Source: Rapana venosa (taxonomy: Eukaryota > Mollusca > Gastropoda > Neogastropoda > Muricidae). Taken from it: 64,000 bases of DNA. The position numbers and the translations under genes are program-made. Location: positions 27,632,823 through 27,696,822 of the forward strand of contig CM054165.1 of assembly GCA_028751875.1 (NCBI GenBank), in the 5' to 3' direction. Position 1 is the first letter of the stretch. Each line of letters begins with the position of its first letter. Shown in pieces: positions 43,462-53,960 of the stretch. The notes below the pieces were generated by a model, which saw only the letters and a program-made list of their open reading frames with translations, was not told the origin of the DNA and did not search any database.

Positions 43462-43611
43462 ATGGAAAATAATCATATCAATATGTCTGTTATTGTCGAG
43501 GCTTTTGGAAAAGTTATGCATCGATTGAAACCAAAGTTTTTGGACATGTTTGATAAATTTATGTTCAAGAGCTTACCAGAAAGCATTCAAGCTCTGCTTC
43601 AAATGTTGTAG
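43462..43611 (+). CDS. Small ORF of 49 codons (doubtful)
   Basis: ATG at 43462 to TAG at 43611: MENNHINMSVIVEAFGKVMH, RLKPKFLDMFDKFMFKSLPE, SIQALLQML. The composition is protein-like and the locus lacks repeats. There is no homology I recognise. It may be a microprotein, a transposon scrap, or a terminal exon entered at an upstream AG. Confidence 0.25.
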   Translation: MENNHINMSVIVEAFGKVMHRLKPKFLDMFDKFMFKSLPESIQALLQML

Positions 43612-43771
43612 TCCCCCCAAAAAATCTGCTTTGTGGTTGTTTGTGTGTGTGTGTTGGTATAGTGTATATTATGGTTTAATCTGCTTTGTTGTTGTTTGTG
43701 TTGTGTGTGTGTGTGTTGTGGTATAGTGTATATTATGGTTTGATGTAGGGTACATCATTATTTTGTTTCAG

Positions 43772-43852
43772 CTCTCAGTCTAAGTCAAGTCCAGATTTTG
43801 CTCAACCAGTTTCAGAATATATTGAAGAACTGAATATTTGTATGACGCCAAG
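43772..43852 (+). CDS. Candidate internal exon (doubtful)
   Basis: TTATTTTGTTTCAG|CTCTCAGTC to GACGCCAAG|GTAGAT. One frame is open: SQSKSSPDFAQPVSEYIEEL then NICMTP. Good pyrimidine tract and plausible donor, 1.8 kb after the stop of the 13-exon gene. It could belong to an alternative 3' end or to a separate gene. No partner exon is identified. Confidence 0.25.
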
Positions 43853-43974
43853 GTAGATATTATATATATATATATGGTAAATCGGAGATCAAATGATTTG
43901 TTTCATTGCTAACAAAACCCTTCTTCTTCTTTGAATGTACGACTAGGTGATTTAAACACACATTATGCTGACTT

Positions 43975-44190
43975 ATTCTTCTTCTCTCATTCGCCTTTTA
44001 CACCGTCAGATGTGTCTGGGAGAAATAAGTGGCAAGTCCTTTCCAGATCCTCTCATGGGCCGCACAGCTTGGTTTGCAGGGTTATATCCGTCGGCCACAC
44101 AATCTTCCTCAGGTCGCTGAATAGCGTGCAGCACCTCTGAAGGCTTTGTGGACATGGGGTGATTTAACTTAATGCTCTGTGAACGCAAAG
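43975..44190 (-). repeat. Unclassified element with (TTC)n end
   Basis: The minus strand has a 60-codon open frame (for example STKPSEVLHAIQRPEEDC) ending near GAGAGAAGAAGAATAAG, a (GAA)-like tail as in the LINEs and element G. Probably a retroposon fragment, but no second copy is present here. Confidence 0.35.
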
Positions 44191-44960
44191 AGAGGAAAGG
44201 GTAGCCATTTGTCTGAAGAAGAACTTGACTACTAGCAAGTTGCAGGTCATTTCAGAATTATTATGTATCCTGTTGCTGGGATTCATACACAATATTTTTA
44301 ATATTTCCATACTTCTCTCACGTTCTTGATTGTTTGGGGGGCGTTGTATCAAATATTGAGCACCGGACAATCAGATACTATATGCTGAAGTGAAATAACA
44401 GCCAAGCAAGGTCACAAAACGTTTTCAGAATATTGTGGGATTTTAGGCCCTTAGAAGATAATATGTGAAGGAGAAATCACTGTGAAATTGTTATACAGGC
44501 TCCAGTACTTACTATTCTTCTTTACCTTTATTTGTGTGTGTGTGCATGTGTGTGTGTGCACGTGTGCGCGTGGTGCAAACGTATATAGATGCATGTGTAT
44601 ATTTACAAAAGGGTACACATGTGTTGTGTGACAAGCATCTAAACAAGCAATATTTTTGCACGAATCTCTTTTCTTTGACCTCTAACAATGACGAATAATA
44701 TACCATGTGTCGTCTAGGGTAGAATTCAGATTTTGGGGAAAGTTTACTGAAGATCTTTTCTAATAGTCAGATATACTTTTGTTAAAGTTATTATTTTCGT
44801 TTTGCTCAAGCGGTTTGTACATTTGTTAGTTTGTACATTTGTTAATCCAAAGATTTGAGTTGTGAGTTTTGAACAAACGGATGACAGCATTCCTGTATTG
44901 TATTTGCGTGACACATTTACACACGCACATGCATGTGTGCTCATGAGCACACATACACAC

Positions 44961-45075
44961 AAGATTTTGATTGTAATTTGCCTTTAACCCCTTTTGGGGC
45001 ATGGATGAGTTCAGTAAACAAAATCAGTTGTAACGTGTATAATTTGCATTAACAAAAACATTTACACAAGCACAC
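44961..45075 (+). repeat. Element H, second copy
   Basis: AAGATTTTGATTGTAATTTG, TTTAACCCCTTTTGGGGCAT and TATAATTTGCATTAACAAAA match the sequence around the SINE-C site (15861-15895, 16190-16290). A (CA)n run precedes and follows. Confidence 0.55.
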
Positions 45076-45354
45076 ACACACACACATGCTCACAAGAGCA
45101 TATGCAGGGCACACACACACACACGCACACTTACACACACACACACACACATACACATACACACAGTCATTGATCTGTAAGCAAATATTTTTATTATTGG
45201 TATTTGAGTTGAATTTTTTTTGTGCGGAGGGGTCAGCATTTCTATGTTTGCAGTCAATTCAACATTGTGATATCAATTCTGTGCATTCGCAATTATATTT
45301 TTTGTTGTTCTTTGTTTGTACATGCTCATCCTGTTTACTGTTTGATATTATATA

Positions 45355-45465
45355 CACTTGTGATAATGTTTGGGATAATGATAACAAATGCATGTTTGTT
45401 ACTGTTGGATATTATATACACTTGTGATAATGTATGGGATAATGATAACAAACGCATGTTTCATA
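45355..45465. repeat. Short tandem duplication
   Basis: TATTATATACACTTGTGATAATG..GGGATAATGATAACAAA is present twice in direct tandem (about 45346-45390 and 45408-45452). Confidence 0.75.
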
Positions 45466-45501
45466 TTTAACCAACAGTACATGTGCACTACATGTTTCTG
45501 G

Positions 45502-45771
45502 GGACAGGATAGCTCAGTGGTCAGAGCGCTCACTCTCCCCAAGCTAAGGTTAAGCAGCATTGAGCGTGGTTACCAAGTGGATGGGTGACTGTTCGTGTGC
45601 TTTGGCTTCAGTACAGTCCCCCAGTTCACCCAGCTGTAAATGGGTACCTGCCCTCTTTAGGGTCAGGGAAGGTAAAGCAGCGAGGGAGAGGAGATGGGCG
45701 CCGCCCTCAATATGCTGGCCTCTAGAGAAGCTGAGGTCGCTGATACCTCGCTACCCAATGAACACTTTTAC
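45502..45771 (+). mobile_element. SINE-A copy
   Basis: GGACAGGATAGCTCAGTGGT to ATGAACACTTTTACCTTG, with central CACCCAGCTGTAAATGGGTA. Confidence 0.85.
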
Positions 45772-45868
45772 CTTGCATGTGCATTATAGAAGAACAAACC
45801 ATAATTCATGATCAGGGAACAGTGCTAGATTTTCCTGTAAACGAAACACTCAAGGGAGCACTTACGTA

Positions 45869-46243
45869 GTGTGCATAGCTCACCAAATTTCTGCAAGGAT
45901 TGATCAAGCATGTAGGAAAACTTGTGGATTTATGCATAGCTTTTATGCATTTGCACCCAACCTCTTAAGCTTGAAGAGATTGTATGATGTTATACAACAA
46001 CTTCAAAGAGTCTGCTACTGTGTAGTGATTTTCTTTCACATGATTGTGTTGGTTTGGATTTTTTTGTACTGTGGCGTTAAGAGAGGCGTGATGTCTTGTC
46101 AAGTAACTGCTGTGGATGTTACACTGTGCCAGGATTCTAAGACATTACATATCAAAGTTCCTTTTGCCTTGCTATGCTATTTTGCTGCTGGTTCGTTTAT
46201 TTGTTTAGTGATTGAAGTGTCTGCACTTATTGTTGTTTACTGA
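45869..46243 (+). CDS. ORF with two hydrophobic segments (doubtful)
   Basis: Open for 124 codons to TGA after VVY; the first ATG is at about 45932 (MHSFYAFAPNLL). Hydrophobic stretches CYCVVIFFHMIVLVWIFLYC and LLCYFAAGSFICLVIEVSAL would be membrane helices. It lies in one of the few repeat-poor segments. No family recognised; a chance ORF in AT-rich DNA is quite possible. Confidence 0.2.
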   Translation: MCIAHQISARIDQACRKTCGFMHSFYAFAPNLLSLKRLYDVIQQLQRVCYCVVIFFHMIVLVWIFLYCGVKRGVMSCQVTAVDVTLCQDSKTLHIKVPFALLCYFAAGSFICLVIEVSALIVVY

Positions 46244-46960
46244 CTCTCAAATCTGTTTACATTTTTCTTCCAATTTTGTGGTTGATTTTTTACACTGTGG
46301 CCTTACAATGAAGAAAAGAAAACCAATTCACTGTCAGTTATAGATTGTAACCGGTAAGACAAAAAGTGACCTTGAGTTTGTTTTTGTTTGTTTTGCTGTT
46401 ATTTCATGACATAAATGGCGACTTGTTTATCATAGTTATACACCTGAGCTAAGATCTTCACTGATTGTTTTATGTTTAAAAAATAATTTAATTTTTCAAA
46501 GAATTTAGATGGTATACCTTCATCTTCTTCATAAGAATGGATCCGCTTATTCCCCCGATTTATACAAAGCTTGCACTATAAGTCTCAGAAATGTGAAAAT
46601 ATATCCCAGCAAAAAAAAGAAAAAAGTTTAGAACATTTTTTTAATGAAAAGATGAAAAAAGCATATCAGGAACACCAGTGAAGCGAAGCCAGCTTGAAAG
46701 GTGCAGCGGACTACACTCCAAGTTTACTGGAAATTCTAGTCCATGTCAGTGTGTGGCCTGTTCCCTGATACAGATTAACCCTTACACAGCCAGCCAGGTG
46801 TGCACTTAATTAATCAAAGTGACTAGCTGAACAACTGATGATGTCACGTTTAAGCAACAAAATCAAGGTGTGTTAATCCTCCATGTATCACTCTCCTGTT
46901 TTGGGGAGGCAGCAAGGGTCATTGTAACAGGGAAACCCTTAGCTACTTTAAGATGCCATC
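46244..46960. other. No gene recognised
   Basis: Repeat-poor AT-rich sequence without a convincing exon. Confidence 0.4.
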
Positions 46961-46973
46961 TCGTTCAGAAATA

Positions 46974-47423
46974 TAAGGCCGGGTATATAAGGCCTGCATC
47001 AGACCTGTTCTCCTGTATGGTTCGGAGATGTGGGTTTTCACAAAAACCATCAAACGTTTGTGGAAGAGCTGTGAAAACCGAATGCTATGCTACATGACAA
47101 AGATTAAATGGGAAGACAGGATCACGAATAGAGAACTATGGAGAATGTGCAAAGTTGATGATCTGAAGTCTGTAGCTAGTAGCAATAGACCATGTTCAAC
47201 GGAAAGCAGACCACCACATCATAAAAAGAGCAATGAACTTCGTAGTGGATGGAAAGAGACCAAAGGGAAGACCTAGCAAAACCTGGGCTGCCTGTGTTGC
47301 AGATGATCTTAGAGAAAGGGGCATAAATAAGGAGGAAGCTCAAAACAGAGAGAGATGGAGAAGGCTCATTAATGTCAAACCTCCCCTTGGGAGAAACATA
47401 ACAAAAAGGAAGAAGAAGATGTA
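46974..47423 (+). pseudogene. LINE 3' end with duplication
   Basis: [24 protein letters not shown] start, [33 protein letters not shown], then after a small deletion [18 protein letters not shown] and [17 protein letters not shown]. Tail AAGGAAGAAGAAGATG. GTTCAGAAATA flanks it (46963-46973 and 47424-47434). Same family as 29974 and 42896. Confidence 0.85.
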
Positions 47424-47464
47424 GTTCAGAAATAAAGATGTAACTGTCCGCATTTTTGTTTTTG

Positions 47465-47865
47465 GTGGTTCCTAGGCTGCTGTTCCGACGTTCACCAATG
47501 GTGAGATTTTTGTGAATGCAACCGGTTGTTTTTCCCCCTCACCATTTAGGTAGCGGCATTCTGACTTCGGGGATGGTGTATAAACACGACACCTGTGCAC
47601 ACGCGATTTTTGACATTTCGTCATCGGTTCCTAGTGGCACGAAATGGCCTACTCTTCCAAAAGGCAAAACGGGTGTTACATTTGGGTGCAAGATGTTCTG
47701 CGTGTATTTGGATGCAGGGGTTTATTTTCTGATCTGAAGGGTTTTGAGGTTCAGTTCAATTTTCTCGTCCAACCAGAAAAAAAGGGTCAGGCTGGGAATT
47801 AAGCCTAGAACCTCACAGTTTACCTGTTAGGTAGGTGAATGTCTTAACCACCCTGCCACCTTCCT
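47465..47865 (-). mobile_element. SINE-E copy, diverged
   Basis: F tail (TTCACCAATGGTGAGATTTT, CACCATTTAGGTAGCGGCAT), body (TGGCCTACTCTTCCAAAAGG, GATGTTCTGCGTG), and a head ending near CTTAACCACCCTGCCACC. Confidence 0.6.
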
Positions 47866-47879
47866 TCTTACAAGCATTT

Positions 47880-48319
47880 TAAGTCAGTAGATACAATCTT
47901 GGGTGGGGGATGGGGAGGGGGGTTCTTTAAGATTAGCAACTAACCAAAATGAATGCACTGCACCAGAAATGTTACTGCTAGTGAAGGGCTTAAACATTTC
48001 AGTTGTTCACATTTCTGTAAAAAGTAACAGATTTTTTTTTCTCTTTGTTTCAAGTAATAGATAATTTATTTCAGCGTGGATTATTCAGCAGTGTGCCTCT
48101 GAGTATTGATCTTTTTTAACTTTTATTTTTTTAATTTTAAAAAAAAGTTATAATAGATGAATCATTTTCACCATGAATTATTCAACAATTTGGCTCTTGG
48201 CACTGTTTATTTTTGTTTGTTTGTTTGTTTTTAACCTCTTTAAAAAGGAGGCAGAAGGTATTTGAGTGTGACTTCTTAAGCAGTGATTTGATTTAAACAT
48301 TGCTCCATGAAAATTCCCA

Positions 48320-48351
<32 letters not shown>

Positions 48352-48600
48352 GAGAAGAAATTATGCAAAACAGCTTATTGTCCATCTTTCACACTGCTTG
48401 TTTGTTGTTGTTTTTTTAATGAATTGTACTGAGTTAATTTTTACTTCTGGCCTTTGGTATAATGGTTTGTTATCGTGGCTTACTGTTGTTGGCATTTTTC
48501 AAAATCCTTCATTTTTTTACAAGGCCTTTTTTTTGGGGGGGGAGGGGGGGGGGGGGGGGGGGGGGGGGGCGGTTGTGTTCCATGACTAGAGTTGAAGATT
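47880..48600. other. Poly-C and poly-G bearing stretch, no gene
   Basis: Poly-C at about 48321-48340 followed by poly-A, and poly-G at 48535-48570. Otherwise AT-rich. Confidence 0.5.
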
Positions 48601-48614
48601 ATGTTTTTTTAAAG

Positions 48615-49005
48615 AGTTCATGACCCTCAATGGTGAGATTTCAGAATGGTACCATGGGGACGGGATAGCTCAGTGGTCAGAGCACTCGCTTTCCCCCAGC
48701 CAATGTTAGAGCAGCATCGATCGTGGTTACCACTTGGATGGGTGACCGTTTTTGCACCTTGGCTTCAGTACAGTTTCCCCAGTTCACCCAGCTGTAAATG
48801 GGTACCTGCCCTCTCTAGGGTCATGGAAGGTAAAGCAGCGAGGGAGAGGAGATGGGCGCTGCCCTCAATATGCTGGCCCCTGGAGAAGTTGAGGTCTCTG
48901 GCGCCTCAGTCCCCTATACGACCACATAGGTTATGGAAACACCTTTACCATTTACCATTTTTGCCCACCATGAAGGTAGCCATATTCCAACTTCAGGGAT
49001 GTGTG
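48615..49005 (-). mobile_element. F tail split by SINE-A
   Basis: ACCCTCAATGGTGAGATTTC before and TTTTTGCCCACCATGAAGGT, TCCAACTTCAGGGATG after the SINE-A at 48658-48960. Confidence 0.65.
48658..48960 (+). mobile_element. SINE-A nested in F tail
   Basis: GGACGGGATAGCTCAGTGGT to ACCTTTACCATTTACC; complete, moderately diverged. Confidence 0.85.
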
Positions 49006-49009
49006 CATT

Positions 49010-49085
49010 GTTGACATGAGTGACGGGATCTTTAAGGTGCATATTTGATCTTCTGTATGTGTATGTACATGAAGGCGATGGTTAT
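49010..49085 (-). mobile_element. SINE-L body fragment
   Basis: GACGGGATCTTTAAGGTGCA and TTTGATCTTCTGTATGTG match 29418-29480 of SINE-L. Confidence 0.55.
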
Positions 49086-49394
49086 GACATTTCTTGTTGT
49101 TGCATTGTTCTTATACTGGTGTTATTGTGGATGAGGAGAAATATTCATGTATTTTATGATGTTGATTTCTTTTTTGTCATTTTTGACCACCTCCCAAAAA
49201 AATCATGACTTTGTATAGCATTTTTTGGTCTGTCCTCAGATTTTGAGTTTTTTTTGTTTTTTCTGTTTTTATATCTTGTTTTTTCGATACAATTTAAAAC
49301 TGAAGTGGTATGGCTTTCTCATTTTTGAATCTGAATTGGTCTGGGTTGGGTTTTTTAAATGATATAAATTACTTTCTGTCTTTTTCTTGTGTAT

Positions 49395-49418
49395 TCATGT
49401 GTGTGTGTGTGTGTGTGT

Positions 49419-49451
<33 letters not shown>

Positions 49452-49454
49452 TGT

Positions 49455-49488
<34 letters not shown>

Positions 49489-49490
49489 AG
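49395..49490. repeat. (GT)n microsatellite
   Basis: GT repeat with GGTGTG interruptions. Confidence 0.95.
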
Positions 49491-49561
49491 GAGAGAGAAA
49501 GAGAGTCAGAAAATCGTTTTTATAATTCATACCAGGACTTCAAAGTATGTAGATATAAAAA

Positions 49562-50925
49562 AGATAAGTAGTGGGCGCCCCAAGCACGAGAATGGACCAG
49601 CTAAACAATGACAGATTAATTAAAATAGGCACTGACAAGCACTAGAATGTGTTAGCTAAACAATGACAGATTAATTAAAATAGGCACTGACAAGACTAGA
49701 ATGTACCAGCTAAACAATGACAGATTAATTAAAATAGGCACAGATAAGACTAGAATGGACCAGCTAAACAATGACAGATTAAATAAAATAGGCACTGACA
49801 AGCACTAGAATATACCAGATAAACAATGACAGATTAATTAAAATAGGCACTGAAAAGCACTAGAATGTGTTAGCTAAACAATGACAGATTAATTAAAATA
49901 GGCACAGATAAGACTAGAATGGACCAGCTAAACAATGACAGATTAAATAAAATAGGCACTGACAAGCACTAGAATATACCAGATAAACAATGACAGATTA
50001 ATTAAAACAGGCACTGACAAGCACTAGAATGGACCAGATAAACAATGACAGATTAATTAAAATAGGCACTGACAAGACTAGAATGTACCAGCTAAACAAT
50101 GACAGATTAAAATAGGCACAAACAAGACTAGAATGGACCAGCTAAACAATGACAGATTAAATCAAATAGGCACTGACAAGCACTAGAATGGACCAGCTAA
50201 ACAATGACAGATTAATTAGGCACAAACAAGACTAGAATGGACCAGCTAAACAATGACAGATTAAATCAAATAGGCACTGACAAGCACTAGAATGTACCAG
50301 CTAAACAATGACAGATTAATTAGGCACTGACAAGCACTAGAATGGACCAGATAAACAATAACAGATTAATTAGGCACTGACTGACAAGCACTAGAATGGA
50401 CCAGATAAACAATGACAGATTAATTAGGCACTGACTGACAAGCACTAGAATGGACCAGATAAACAATGACAGATTAATTAGGCACTGACTGAGAAGCACT
50501 AGAATGGACCAGCTAAACAATGACAGATTAATTAGGCACTGACTGAGAAGCACTAGAATGGACCAGCTAAACAATGACAGATTAGTTAAAATAGGCACTG
50601 AAAAGCACTAGAATGTGTTAGCTAAACAATGACAGATTAATTAAAATAGGCACTGACAAGCACTAGAATGGACCAGCTAAACAATGACAGATTAATTAAA
50701 ATAGACACTGACAAGCACTAGAATGGACCAGCTAAACAATGACAGATTAAAATAGTCACTGACAAGCACTAGATTGGACCAGCTAAACAATGACAGATTA
50801 AAATAGGCACTGACAAGCACTAGAATGGACCAGCTAAACAATGACATTAATTAAAATAGGCACTGACAAGCACTAGAATGGACCAGCTAATTAATGACAG
50901 ATTAATTAAAATGGGTACTGAAACA
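49562..50925. repeat. 54-bp minisatellite, about 25 copies
   Basis: Unit AGGCACTGACAAGCACTAGA, ATGGACCAGCTAAACAATGA, CAGATTAATTAAAAT. Copy length varies (about 47-60 bp) by presence of TTAAAAT, of an extra CTGA and by AAGCACTAG versus AAGACTAG. Two alternating subtypes (ATGGACC and ATGTGTT/ATGTACC) suggest higher-order amplification. A minus-strand frame reads an 18-residue hydrophobic repeat. Confidence 0.92.
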
Positions 50926-51009
50926 AGACTGGCATTGCTATGGGGGGTGACAGGGAGTCAAACCCTCAACATTTACCAATTCTTTTTTTGTGGGGGGGGG
51001 GGGGTCTTG

Positions 51010-51535
51010 TTTTGTTCTTCAGCTAAAGCTCCAATGGTGGGGCTCTGCTATGCGACTGTTTACCCACCATTGTTGTATGTTTGTCCATCGTGTCCGACGA
51101 TGACCTCCAAAACAGCAGAGGGGCAGCTGCTGTTTCGGAAACTGGGCAGAAATTTGATTATAGTGGAGATGCCTTGCCCACAGCACATCCCCACTCTCTC
51201 GGCCAAGTGGGCATAAGGACAGTCAGTGTTGGAGATGCTCTCCAAAGGCCAACCAGCCCCCAGGGCTGCAGCACATAAGGACTGTGCGAGTCAAGCCTCT
51301 TAGTCAGAGAGTCACCATTGAGGTAGCCACATTACAGCTTTGGGGGTGATGTCTGAACATGACACCAGTGTGCATGCATTCATTTCTTTTCTTTTTTAAT
51401 TCTGTCATCTGTTCCTACCAGCCCCCAATTGCCTACTCTTTCAAAAGACAGAACAGGCGCATTAACATGTGCAGAAGATGTTCAGCATGCGTTAGCACAC
51501 AGGACCTCAGTTCATAGTCTCATCCCAAGAATTTT
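51010..51535 (-). mobile_element. SINE-E split by element K
   Basis: F tail GGTGGGGCTCTGCTATGCGA then TGTTTACCCACCATTG (51058-51072), element K, and CACCATTGAGGTAGCCACAT onward, through CTCTTTCAAAAGACAGAACA to CATAGTCTCATCCC at about 51527. Confidence 0.75.
51073..51312 (-). repeat. Element K, copy 3, with 8-bp duplication
   Basis: Flanked by CACCATTG (51065-51072 and 51313-51320). It is the 3' two-thirds of the element as seen at 38096-38453, so it is 5'-truncated, as expected of a target-primed retroposon. The shared antisense frame is present but altered near its beginning. Confidence 0.8.
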
Positions 51536-51573
51536 TATTTTTAATTTAATTCTTTCTTTTTAATTTTTAATTT

Positions 51574-51790
51574 ATTCTTTTATATTGAGGATAATGGAAT
51601 AAGCACTCATGTGCTTTTTTACATCCAGTCCCTGTGTGTATGTGGTTTTGTAAATTTTGTCATCTGTTCCCACTGGCACACAATGGCCTACTCTTTCGAA
51701 AAGCGGAAAAGGATTTAACATGTGTGCAAGATGTTCTGCGTGTGTTTGCACAGGGGCCTCGGTTTATAGTCTCATCCGAAGGACTTTGAC
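51574..51790 (-). mobile_element. SINE-B, head missing
   Basis: TTTATATTGAGGATAATGGA to GTTTATAGTCTCATCCGAAG. Confidence 0.85.
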
Positions 51791-51800
51791 ATTCAGTTCG

Positions 51801-52352
51801 ATGATCCCAATCCCTTTCTTTCTAGATTTCGGGAATGTTCATCTTATCCCATAAAGTTGCCAGTTTTCCTTTCAAATCTTTGTTCAAGATCAAGACCTGA
51901 TAAGCAAGGGAGACAACACAAGCACAAGAACACAAGAATGGGGAAGTAGAGTCGGTGCTGATGTTAACTCCCAAGGAAAAATCCCCTCCAATGGGTGTCT
52001 CTGTGGTGGCTCGAACCTGCACTGTCAACATCATGAGCTCAATGCTTTAACCACCAGGCTGCCCTGCCCCTAGCCTTTATACCATGAGCAGGGTTCTCTA
52101 CCAGCTAAGCTGTAGAGGTGGCCTGGAGCAGGTGTCTAAATCCTCTTACTCCTAGCTTATAATGCGAAGTGACAGGGCTGAAGCACTGAAGCATAGCAGT
52201 GAACACCCATGCCACACTGATCAAAGCCCGTGCTTTCGTTCTCTCCCTTGCTTATATTGATCTTGAACAAAGATTTTGAAAGGAAAACTGGCAACTTTAT
52301 GGGATGAGATAAACATTCCAGGAAATCTAGAAAGAAAGGGATTGGGATCATG
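51801..52352. repeat. Long inverted repeat, 113-bp arms
   Basis: Left arm 51801-51914 and right arm 52239-52352 are reverse complements at roughly 90-95%: GATCCCAATCCCTTTCTTTC, CATAAAGTTGCCAGTTTTCC and TTTGTTCAAGATCA occur in both. The 324-bp centre contains the head of a SINE-E (51940-52075, minus) and unique sequence. Confidence 0.85.
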
Positions 52353-52554
52353 TGTGTGTGTTCATCTTCTCTCTTCTCTGCATTCCTTTACTGGGTGGGA
52401 TGCCCAGTGTCTGGTCTTCTCCTGTGCTTGTCACTCTGTAGAGGTCTGCCCACTGGCCTCAGCTGAGACATTCTGACCGCAAACCTTCTCATTTCATTGT
52501 ACAGGGCTCTTATTGGTTTATGTTTGTGTTTCAATAACCCACAGAGCTCCCGAC

Positions 52555-52860
52555 ATTGTTCTTCTTCATTGAACACTCAGACAGCAAACATTGTTGCCTG
52601 TCACAGAGTGAAAATGCATTGCACTGCTGTTAAGCACCTGTCAACTTACCAACTTATTAGGCATTGGAGAGAATTTGTTACCTTTGAAATCAGAAGACTG
52701 GACCAAGAAGGCAGAAAGTAGGCAAGAAGGAGGTTACAAGGAAAACAGGAACAAGGCAGACACGAAGAGAGGGATAGAAAAGAGGGAACTCCTAGCACAG
52801 AATTTCCAGAAGGTGGGGATGCTACCTATACTGACAGGCTCCCCATGAGGGAGACTCTGA
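52555..52860 (+). mobile_element. Element G copy
   Basis: TTCTTCTTCATTGAACACTC, AGACAGCAAACATTGTTGCC, GGACCAAGAAGGCAGAAAGT, CAGAATTTCCAGAAGGTGGG, ending GGCTCCCCATGAGGGAG. Confidence 0.75.
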
Positions 52861-53047
52861 CATGAATTACGGAATCTCGTTACGTGCATCTTTGACCTCC
52901 TGCATGCGTATGTATTCTCTTCTTCTTCGTTCAACGCTCAGACAGTAGCTATTGTTGTCTGTCATAATTATGAGCGAAAATGCGTTACGCACTGCCGTTA
53001 AGCGCCTGACAAGTCAGACCCAGCACCTCCAACTTCAGTGTGGGAAA
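52861..53047 (+). mobile_element. SINE-L fragment then element G head
   Basis: 52861-52915 has GAATTACGGAATCTCG and GTGCATCTTTGACCTCCTGC (SINE-L body); 52916-53047 has TTCTTCTTCGTTCAACGCTC, AGACAGTAGCTATTGTTGTC and CAAGTCAGACCCAGCACC (G head). Confidence 0.65.
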
Positions 53048-53400
53048 TCTGGCATGTACCATGGATCTAAGACTCAGAAACAAACTGATCCTAACTTCTT
53101 CACCTATCCCGTGGTGTTGTAGACCGTTGGAGCACCACTGAAGATTTTGCAACCAGCTTCCTCCACTCCCTGTGGTTTTCAGCTTTCTGTAGTATGTCAT
53201 CCCACTCAAGGCTACCAGTCCACTCTCTGATGTTGTAGATCTTCCTATGGTTTTCTCTGTCTGCCTCTTCTTCGTCTCCCTCCTTGTACTGTTCCCTCTA
53301 GGACAGTCTTGGCTAGTCCAGATGTTCGTGTGACGTGCTCGTGCCACTTCAGTTGATGTTTTTTCCCCACTGAAGTCAGGAGCTTTCCGTGTTCACTATC
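53048..53400 (-). pseudogene. Decayed LINE 3' end
   Basis: The minus strand reads KWHEHVTRTSGLAKTVLEG and TVQGGRRRGRQRKPW in shifting frames, close to the better copy at 61117-61593 (WYGHVTRSKGL, VQGGRRRGRPRKSWEDN). Several frameshifts. Confidence 0.6.
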
Positions 53401-53599
53401 TGTGCATGAACTACGTTTACCGAAATATCTTGTGCACGTGTATCAAAAAGCCTTGTGAATTCTTACATGTTACCACGTCCGCTTACTTTTCATCATGGCT
53501 GCCTTGGCAACAGTCAAGAAAATAACGGAAAAAAACCCAGCATGCTTTAACCCCATCCTCTCCAAAATCATCCGGCAATGAACTGTTGAAGGGAGGTGG

Positions 53600-53894
53600 G
53601 AGGGGGGGGGGGGGGGGGCTGGAACATCAACTTGGGAGAGAACACATAAAAGAACTGGACCGAGGCAGAAAGAATTGTTAACTGTTAAGCCTTTCTTGGG
53701 TGTGTGGTGTGTGTGTGGGGGGGGGGGGGGGGGGGGGGGGTGGCAGCAGAATGGACCATGAAGGCAGAAAATAGACAAAGAAAGCAGTGACCAGGAAGAA
53801 AGGGAACAAGGCTGAAACAAAGAGAGCGATAGAAAAGGGGAAGCTTCCAGCACAGAATTTCCAGAAAGTGGGGATGCTGTTTATTTTCTGATAG

Positions 53895-53941
<47 letters not shown>

Positions 53942-53960
53942 CATCCCCACAGGGGACCAC
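53600..53960 (+). mobile_element. Element G body with poly-C expansion
   Basis: AGCAGAATGGACCATGAAGG to CAGAAAGTGGGGATGCTGTT, then about 43 C (53897-53939) and GGCATCCCCACAGGGG. Poly-G tracts also at about 53602-53619 and 53718-53740. Confidence 0.75.

Noticed and set aside
50320..50598. Minus-strand ORF of 92 codons with an 18-residue hydrophobic repeat
   Set aside because: It follows only those minisatellite units that happen to be 54 bp; neighbouring units of other lengths break the frame.
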